A stretch of 64,000 nt of DNA from Blasia pusilla (lineage: Eukaryota > Marchantiophyta > Marchantiopsida > Blasiales), in the NCBI GenBank assembly GCA_050084515.1, contig CM114274.1, positions 2,542,001 through 2,606,000 on the forward strand. Reading direction: 5' to 3'. The stretch's first letter is position 1. Every line of letters begins with the position of its first letter. The translations under genes were made by a program, and so were the position numbers. Positions 56,480-64,000 of this stretch are shown here, one piece after another. The notes under the pieces were generated by a model that saw only the letters and a list, made by a program, of their open reading frames with translations, was not told the DNA's origin and did no database searches.

Positions 56480-59131
56480 ATGGGGACGTCGTTGCCTCCG
56501 AAGGAGGCGAATTTGTTCAAAGTGATTGTGAAATCGTATGAGACGAAGCAGTATAAGAAGGGGCTGAAGGCGTCGGACAATATTCTGAAAAAGTATCCGG
56601 ATCATGGGGAGACTCTGGCAATGCGAGGGTTGACTCTGAACTGCATGGATCGTAAGGCGGAGGCTTACGAGCTCGTGCGGAGGGGAGTTAAGAATGATCT
56701 CAAGAGCCATGTTTGCTGGCATGTGTATGGCCTGCTGTGCCGTTCGGATCGAGAATACAGGGAGGCAATCAAGTGTTACCGCAATGCCCTACGAATTGAC
56801 CCGGAAAACATTCAGATTCTCCGTGATTTGTCCCTTCTCCAGGCACAAATGCGAGATATGGCGGGTTTTGTAGAAACTCGTCGACAGTTGTTGACTATTA
56901 AACCAAGTCATCGTGCAAACTGGATCGGCTTCGCTATCGCCCACCACAGCAACTGCGACGCTGCCATGGCTGTGCAGATTCTTGAAGCCTATGAAGGCAC
57001 ACTTGAGGATGACTATCCGCCAGATAACGAGCGCTACGAGCACAGCGAGATGCTTCTCTACAAGGTTACTCTTCTGGATGAGTCGGGTGCTCCGGAGAAG
57101 GCGTTGGCGGAACTCAACAACAAGGAACAGAAAATAGTCGACAAAGTTGGATTGAAGGAGCACCGTGCCGCGCTCCTCCTGGCTTTGAATCGTCTCGACG
57201 AGGCAGAAGAAGTGTACAGATCTCTTCTTGACATGAACCCCGACAATTACGGCTACTACGAGGGACTTAAAAAATGCTTGTCCCTGTCAGCTGGGGAAAC
57301 TGGTTACACGGGACCGCAAACGGAAGCGCTTGTCCAGCTTTACTCTTCCTTGCAGAAGATGTATCCCAAGTCATCTGCTGCTAAACGCATTCCCCTGGAT
57401 TTCTTACAGGGAACTGCCTTTGTGGAGGCCTCCACAACCTACATTACCTTTTTTCTCTCTAAAGGTGTCCCTTCCCTCTTCTCGGATATTCTCCCACTTT
57501 ATGATCAACAAGGCAAGCCAGATGCTTTAGAGGACATCATCACAGAAATTGAGAGGTCCTTGAAAGATACAGGTTGTCTGCCAAACAAGTCTGAAACCGA
57601 GCCCCCTCCGACTCTCATGTGGACGCTCTTTCTCCTTGCCCAGCACTATGACCGCAGAAGACAATTCGAGAAAGCCCTGGGCAAGATTGACGAAGCGCTG
57701 GCGCATACTCCGACAGCAATTGATCTCTATCTTGTCAAAGGTAGAATTTTGAAGCATGCTGGTGATCGGGTGGCCGCAGCTGCCCTGGCAGACGAGGCGC
57801 GCTCCATGGACTTGGCGGACAGATTTATCAACAGTGAATGCGTCAAACGGATGCTTCAAGCTGACCAGGTCGATTTAGCAGAGAAGACGGCTGTTTTATT
57901 CACCAAAGATGGTGATCAGCACAATAACTTGTTTGACATGCAGTGTATGTGGTATGAACTTGCATCAGGTGACAGTTACTGGAGAAAAGGTTTGTTGGGA
58001 AAGGCTTTGAAGAATTATCTGTCAGTCGAGAAACATTACACCGACATGGTGGAGGATCAGTTTGACTTTCATACTTACTGCTTGCGGAAGATGACTCTGC
58101 GAGCTTACATTCGAATGTTGAAGTTCCAAGACAATCTTCATTCTCATCGTTTCTTTTGCCGAGCTGCTGCCGCTGCTATCAGGTGCTATTTGAAGTTACA
58201 TGATCTACCCCCTAAATCAGCAGAATCAGAAGAGGAGATCGCTGTTGCTGGATTACCCCCTGCTGAGCGCAAGAGATTGAGGCAGAAGATGCGGAGGGCC
58301 GAGGCCAAAGCTAAGAAGATGGCAGAGGAGAAGGCGAAGGAAGACGAAGCTCTGGCCTCTACCAATACCAAACCGAATAAGAAAGGTTCGCAAGTAACCA
58401 AGCAAGTCGATGATGACCCTGATGGAGATAAACTCCTACATGTCTCAAATCCTCTGGAGCAGGCAATTAAGTATGCCAAACTGCTGCAGGACCACTCTCC
58501 AGGTGCTCTTGAAACCCACATCTTGGCTTTTGAAATTTATTTCAGGAAGAAGAAGATCTTGCTGGCGTTTCAGGCAGTCAAAAAGCAGCTGAAACTGGAT
58601 CCAGATAATCCAAGTGTCCATCGTTGTTTAGTCACGTTCTTCAACATGGTGGACAATCTTTCTGAGGCACAAACGCCAGCAGAGAAACTTGTTCGACGTG
58701 TTGTTTCTGTGGAAAGAGGAGTACTCAGCGTTTTGGGGGGCAAGACTTTGCTGGAGGTCAACAAAGGGTTTCTGGATTCGCATCAAAGTTCTTTGCTCCA
58801 CAGAGCTGCTGCTGCTGAAGTTCTCGTCCTGCTGTCTCCTGAATCAAAAGAGGAAGCAGTGAAAATAATCGAGGATTCTGTCAACCACCCAGTACCCAGA
58901 GGAGGGGCAATTGGGGAGGGCGTTGGTGAATGGGAGTTGAAGGATTGTGTAACAGTTCACCAACTCCTCCTCTCGACTCTAAAGGATGAGGAAGCGGCAT
59001 CCAGATGGAGAGAGAGAATGGTGGATTACTTTCCCTACTCTACCTACTTTCTGGGGCCAAAGTGCTCAGCTGTGTTAGGGACTGCAAGTCAAGCTTCTTG
59101 TATATCAAGTAAGAGTGAGGAACAACCCTAG
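56480..59131 (+). CDS. NAA15: N-alpha-acetyltransferase 15, NatA auxiliary (ribosome-anchoring) subunit
   Basis: Scaffold of the NatA complex: wraps and tunes the catalytic NAA10 and docks it on the ribosome, where NatA acetylates nascent N termini after Met removal. The 883-residue product starts MGTSLPPKEANLFKVIVKSY, the plant NAA15 opening. TPR-type helical repeats run through most of the protein (for example YRSDREYREAIKCYRNAL-like at about 80-110, and QYDRRRQFEKALGKIDEAL at about 385-410, NARP1 domain). A basic Lys/Arg/Glu-rich helix (RKRLRQKMRRAEAKAKKMAE) lies at about residues 595-620, and YFPYSTYFLG comes before a Ser-rich end. The frame extends upstream to 56390 only via TTG; 56480 is the first ATG. 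Length matches plant orthologues (about 900). Unusually, there is no coding intron. Confidence 0.93.
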   Translation: MGTSLPPKEANLFKVIVKSYETKQYKKGLKASDNILKKYPDHGETLAMRGLTLNCMDRKAEAYELVRRGVKNDLKSHVCWHVYGLLCRSDREYREAIKCYRNALRIDPENIQILRDLSLLQAQMRDMAGFVETRRQLLTIKPSHRANWIGFAIAHHSNCDAAMAVQILEAYEGTLEDDYPPDNERYEHSEMLLYKVTLLDESGAPEKALAELNNKEQKIVDKVGLKEHRAALLLALNRLDEAEEVYRSLLDMNPDNYGYYEGLKKCLSLSAGETGYTGPQTEALVQLYSSLQKMYPKSSAAKRIPLDFLQGTAFVEASTTYITFFLSKGVPSLFSDILPLYDQQGKPDALEDIITEIERSLKDTGCLPNKSETEPPPTLMWTLFLLAQHYDRRRQFEKALGKIDEALAHTPTAIDLYLVKGRILKHAGDRVAAAALADEARSMDLADRFINSECVKRMLQADQVDLAEKTAVLFTKDGDQHNNLFDMQCMWYELASGDSYWRKGLLGKALKNYLSVEKHYTDMVEDQFDFHTYCLRKMTLRAYIRMLKFQDNLHSHRFFCRAAAAAIRCYLKLHDLPPKSAESEEEIAVAGLPPAERKRLRQKMRRAEAKAKKMAEEKAKEDEALASTNTKPNKKGSQVTKQVDDDPDGDKLLHVSNPLEQAIKYAKLLQDHSPGALETHILAFEIYFRKKKILLAFQAVKKQLKLDPDNPSVHRCLVTFFNMVDNLSEAQTPAEKLVRRVVSVERGVLSVLGGKTLLEVNKGFLDSHQSSLLHRAAAAEVLVLLSPESKEEAVKIIEDSVNHPVPRGGAIGEGVGEWELKDCVTVHQLLLSTLKDEEAASRWRERMVDYFPYSTYFLGPKCSAVLGTASQASCISSKSEEQP

Positions 59132-61081
59132 TGGAGAATTGGGAAAATAGATTTTGACCTAGATGTAGATGTTCAAAAGTTGTAGGTTACCCAGACTCAA
59201 TATTTCTGATCCAGATCATGTATTAGGACTGAAAGAATTTGAGGCGTGGAGTCGTGGAGCATGTTATTTGCTGAAATGCAGCATTTTTATTTTCCACGGG
59301 AGATGTAGGTTATTCTTCTGTGCTCAGTACCGCAAAGTGGCTTTGAGACCAATTCAGGAATAGGATGACAAATGCAGTGAAGTGTTCTGACATGGATCAA
59401 AATATGCTATGCCCAACAGCTATTCATCACGTCATTTAGGGAAGAAGGATTAGACAGCTAGTGAATCTCAGGGTCAGAGGACATGCAACTTAGATTCGTT
59501 CTGGGTACAGCGGAAACTACCAGCTGGTGGATTGTGTGAAAGACTAGTACATGTCTGCATTGGTTTTTATGACGCAAACCATTCAGCAAGAGCAGTGTAC
59601 TACAACTGGAAGGGTGGACATGCTTCTTCAAATGGTTCTGCCAAGTACACACTCTGATGATGGAAGAAGATTCAAGAGTGATTCCAGGCCTCCTCATTCC
59701 ACAGTTCATGTAGGCATTGTTGGAGGTAACTGGACATATCTGGTAGTGTTCGAGACAGATTGTCCAAAGCAAACCGCAACGAGAGTAGTCCTTTCTCGGA
59801 GTTAATTGGCAGTTGTGGAAGCACAGTTCTCTTTGATGAGAATATGAGTCTAGATTTTTTCAGGATCAACCTGTGAATTTTGGCACTGTATTTGTTAAAC
59901 AATTAGAAACATCAAACCTTCCTGGGCCCATTTCTTCTCCCGCTGTCCCTGCCAAGAGTAGTTTGTACCTTGCTCTTCTTATTTAGGTTTTCCTGTCTTG
60001 ATGTGATCTGTTCCTTGGGGGCTTCTACCACATCTTTAGGAGGTTCTCATATGATTTTCGAAAACGACCTCAGCTGCGAGAAATGTATTTGTGGCCATCA
60101 TGAACATTTGTGGTTTCCCCTGCTCATCTTTGATCCAAGTTGTGACTACTGTGTGAGGAGAGAGTCCTAAAACCCAATTTGGGTTTTATTGTCAACAAAT
60201 GAAACTGGAATTTTACCTGTGATTGAGATGAAAAGTGTACAACTTGTGATTTTTGCAGCACATTGGAGAAGCCAATTTTACAGTTGAACTTTTGGTAATG
60301 GAAGCATTAAAGTGCCAACACTGGAAATGACACAGACCTTGTTCCCGTTTAGAGTGCGGTGTGTTGATCGAAGAAAGCTGTAGTAGGAGCTGCAGTCCTT
60401 CACACTTGTTCACAGCTTGTCCTTCATCTTCATACATGAGTGGCAAGTGGAAAGCCATCGATGTTTCCAATGTGCCTTGTGGTTGCTGTTGTACCTCCGA
60501 CACTATTTTTGGTACGCTTTGAGCAAGATAGAAGCTACTCCAACTCTAATGTAAACATGTGGAAGGTGAGAACTTGAGTATTTATGCCTAAAGGTGGGTC
60601 AATGGTACGGTGCAGCTTTGGTTTCTCGAACTGCAAAAGGTGTTTGTGTAGTTCTCCAAATTTGACCCTATCCAGTTTTTGCATGTTCAATCCAATCAAA
60701 ATCCGTGGCCCCTAGATCCAAGGATTTGTAGAAGTGCGAAAGAAAGACTATGCAGTTGACTGCTGCTAGAGTGCCAGGTGAACTCAACCTTACCTTCAAT
60801 TGCAAACATAACCTGTTGAGGAAACCAGTTACAGCAACCTGTCTAGACTTGTTTTCACAAGGCTACAGAGTAACTTGAAGCTGCCGCCTGCGACTGAACT
60901 CTCTACAAGAGTTGAAAGATTTGAGGTATTGTCCCTCCAACCGTTGTCCCTAAGCTTTGCTGAGTTGAGCACTTACGTTAAAGCTTATAAATTGAAGACT
61001 TACTTGGTGCTGCTCACGGCAAACTGGGCAATCACTAGGTCGATCTACATGCCCTAATTTTTAAGAAGTTGGCTGCCTCGT

Positions 61082-61164
61082 CTTTCCAGTACTATTGACA
61101 CTGGAGAAGAAGTTATCCGCTGCCTTGACTTTCCAGTACTATTAACACTGGAGAAGAAGTTATC
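61082..61164. repeat. Tandem repeat, 47-bp period, two copies
   Basis: CTTTCCAGTACTATTRACAC then TGGAGAAGAAGTTATC occurs at 61082 and again at 61129 with one difference. Confidence 0.85.
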
Positions 61165-61704
61165 ATACAATACAGGTCACCTTAACCTCATACAGGCTCC
61201 TTGTGCCCCCACTGTAGTTATTTCTGAAACAAAAGGTCTTGAATGGCATGATTCTTTGTTCCAGCAGTCTAGGGAAATTTAGCTGAATCTGACAGGAAAA
61301 TCTGAGTCGGGAGCCCATTGAGAGTTTGGATGATAGTTGTAAATAGTAGGTTGTCAATCGGTATTGTAGTGGTCATGCTGATGTGGGATATTTATGGTGA
61401 CGGCCTAACTCAAAGTGAGAGTGATATATGAGGCGGTCTTAAATCTTACAGATTTGGGAAAGGGTGGAGCATGCTGGTATTGCAGGATTAAGAGTTTTCA
61501 GATTTTTACCTTACTCTGGCCACAATTTAGCTCTAATTTGTGAGTGTCCGGACATAAATGTAGGTAGCAGCATTTTCTGTTCCCCTTCACTCTTACCACT
61601 GCTTCCCCTGCAAAGCCATGGGGTTTCTCAAATCTATGACAAGATTCCTGTTTGAAGCACGTGACGGCTAGGAATGGTTATACAACTTGGAAGATCACTC
61701 AGAA

Positions 61705-61785
61705 CACTCATGAGGAGTTTGGGCGTACTTTCAGTACACTCATGAGGAGTTTGGATGTACTTTCAGTACACTCATGAGGAGCGGT
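61705..61785. repeat. Tandem repeat, 32-bp period, about 2.5 copies
   Basis: CACTCATGAGGAGTTTGG then NYGTACTTTCAGTA begins at 61705, 61737 and 61769 (partial). Confidence 0.85.
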
Positions 61786-63697
61786 TTCCAGAGAACTTAT
61801 GCAAGAGGAAAAGACCTTAACGCACGTCCAGAAAATTGTGCTGAATTCACACCTTCCTATGGATGGTGCCAATCATTGCTGGATAGGTAAAGGTTACTCA
61901 GAAAACCACGTGCATGTTTATTTTCCTCAGGTGCTGTGGTAATTTAGGTTGAGTTGGTAGTTCTTGTGACTACGTTGGGAAATTATCACAATTTCGTCTG
62001 TGGACATGTGGCGACCTGCACACCTAATTGTTGTCAAAAGATTTTTGGTGCTACCATGAAGTGATACATCCAGGCCCAGAAACCTGCCTACAATGCAGAC
62101 CATCATGAATGGTGGATGGTCTTGCAGTGGAAGGCTCGCAAGAGATTTACTTACAGTTTAGGGGCTGGTATTTGAAATTGCAAGAGACAACCAGTGGATT
62201 ATGTGCAAAGGGTGTTACCAAGGCAAGTAATCGTGTTTTTTATGATTCAAAAGAATAGGCTTGATGAACCGTACTTGACCTGCCTTCCATCTGTCTTGGC
62301 TAAGGGAGTGAAGAATTATACTGAAGATCATATCTTTGTCCTTACTAACATCTTCTTGAACCCACTCCGTGAGGTGGAATGTAAGTAAATTAAGAGTTGC
62401 ATTGTTGCCAAGAGTACGATATATTTCGTGTGAGATTCATGAAGGGTTTGATGTTTCATGAGACTGAAGGATGGAAGTGTTGTGTATTTAAAGCACCTTG
62501 AGAGTGAAGTGTAGACTCGAACTCGAAGCATACATGCCAAGTTATGCAAAGAACTGGCATTTAAACAGCATAAATATTGAGATGAGAGGAAGAGTCATTC
62601 ATAGATGTTTGTACGGGTGTGCTAGCGAGTTTAAAACGACTGTATCTCCTTCGACCATGCTTCTTTGTCAGGAGAAAAAGTACTGATGTTTTCATAGTTG
62701 ACTTGTGTTTCAAGTGGTGAATGAGACTTTGTCCATACACTTTGATTTATAGAGATTAGTTTCGTTTGAGTGTAGGATGGTTCAATGGTCATCTTTAAAG
62801 TCTCCAAGATGGAAAGATTTCTTAGGGAATTGTTGTGCAGTTGCAAACAGGTTTTTAATACTGGCCGACGCAGGAAATTACTGTTCCAAGAAATTTCAGA
62901 GCAGGGACTACCTCAGACTTGGACTAGTACAAAACAAGTCCTATGTTGCAAACTCAAAAGAACACTTCTAGATCCGGTCAATGAGAGCATAGATCAGATG
63001 CTGCTGCGAAGAGTCGGTTTCATTTTGAAGAGTTTTTTCGAGGAAAGAAGATAAGGACTAGACCAAGAAACTTCAATCCCCACGTTTGTAGTCGTCATGG
63101 TAATCAAAGGATTTTCATTCTAATTTTGTAGTACTGGAGCCCAACTTGATGTAATTGTTCCATGCTCGTGATACACCAACTTAGGAGTTAATATTTGGGA
63201 GGTGTGGACATCCAAAGGGGCATGGAATGTGTCTCACCATCTCATTCAATCTTCCATTCTTTGCTTTTGGTGAATTTATTTTCATGTTGGCGTTCCGATC
63301 AAACTCGTACCAACTTAGTGTGACGGGGTTCACATGACCTACTTTCTTAAGGTATGTCGTGTTCTCTGTGGACGTGGTGGCTCTGTGTGTTAATTTATGG
63401 GAGTGGCTTCTACAAGAATTCCTTATGAGATTTTCTTCTGGTGATCTCTTTGTTGTCTAAGAGATTCATATGGCAAAGTGGATGTGGTGATAATGGGACT
63501 AGGAAGAGAAATGGGTCAATGGGTTTATGTAGCGGCAAAGGAGATTAATTGAACAATAGATAGTGGGGGAGAAGATACAATCATGGAGAGAATACTTCAT
63601 AACGAAAGGTTTTGACTATCTCTTATACGAGGTTCCTCACTAGCTTCCCAAGAGGAGGGGTGAGAACTTATATTTATTATCTCTAAAAGGTCTTTTA

Positions 63698-63803
63698 TAT
63701 ACTAATTGGAGGATGCTGAAGCTGCTCTTTTGTGTACTAATTGGAGGATGCTGAAGCTGCTCTTTTGTATACTAATTGGAGGATGTTGAAGCTGCTCTTT
63801 TGT
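63698..63803. repeat. Tandem repeat, 35-bp period, three copies
   Basis: ACTAATTGGAGGATG then YTGAAGCTGCTCTTTTGT recurs at 63701, 63736 and 63771. Confidence 0.88.
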
Positions 63804-64000
63804 TTGACACGGGTCATTCAACTTCTCTCAAAAATATTTTTGTTATCTTAACCAGGGTCTGAAAATTGGTAAAGAGAGTGAAGTTATTCATTAGGGGCTG
63901 TATATCGCACCGTCCCTTGCTTTCCTAACTAGTGTTCACAAAATTTGGGAGTGTGAAGTTTAATAGGCTCCCGGGAAGGAACTCTTTTATCGAGTTCACT

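Larger units (their letters stand above)
59132..64000. other. Downstream of NAA15, no gene seen
   Basis: 3' untranslated region followed by non-coding sequence. Only short frames without recognisable domains, and three small tandem repeats listed separately. Confidence 0.45.

Overview
This window looks like nuclear DNA of a plant (land plant or close streptophyte alga). It is a transposon-rich stretch holding three intact-looking host genes. Plant affinity rests on: a 40S ribosomal protein S29 with the plant-type N terminus ([11 protein letters not shown]) and C terminus (..KYR) split by GT-AG introns; a plant-type NDUFB10; a NatA auxiliary subunit close to plant NAA15; plant telomere-type TTTAGGG telo-boxes near two of these genes; and retrotransposons primed at the plant-typical TGGTATCAGAGC site. 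The species cannot be named from the sequence alone.

Host genes. NDUFB10, a mitochondrial complex I subunit, is on the minus strand at 2103-2387. RPS29 is on the plus strand at 27991-28859 in three coding exons, the last carrying only nine coding bases. NAA15 is on the plus strand at 56480-59131 as one uninterrupted 883-codon frame.

Mobile DNA. 1-1200 holds decayed LINE reverse-transcriptase and tail sequence. 2763-17698 is a Helitron-type PIF1 helicase gene (minus strand) split in two by a 12.8-kb block. That block is a Ty3/gypsy element (LTR 3766-4747, gag-RT-RNase H to about 7890) fused to a second, very different gypsy element, copy A, at about 7891-16608. 17699-20680 is an LTR fragment of the first gypsy family followed by a deletion derivative (copy C, minus) of the second. 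22850-25480 is a decayed SWIM-finger/MULE-like transposase. 33185-34570 is an old copia relic. 35741-52711 is a Ty1/copia element with matching 5-bp target duplications. It carries two later nests: a solo LTR inside another solo LTR (36393-38398), and a nearly complete second copy of the unusual gypsy element (copy B, minus, 41807-51484, 4-bp target duplication).

Main discovery. The unusual gypsy family (copies A, B, C) carries a C5-cytosine DNA methyltransferase domain between its protease and reverse transcriptase. Motifs I, IV (Pro-Cys-Gln), VI (Glu-Asn), VIII, IX and X are legible in collinear order. In copy A the domain lies in the same frame as the RT, interrupted only by point stop codons. 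After its integrase the family also has a C4HC3 PHD zinc finger. A retroelement that carries both a DNA-methylation writer and a putative histone-tail reader is the feature most worth following up. Every copy here is mutated, so the coding capacity is inferred from comparing copies.
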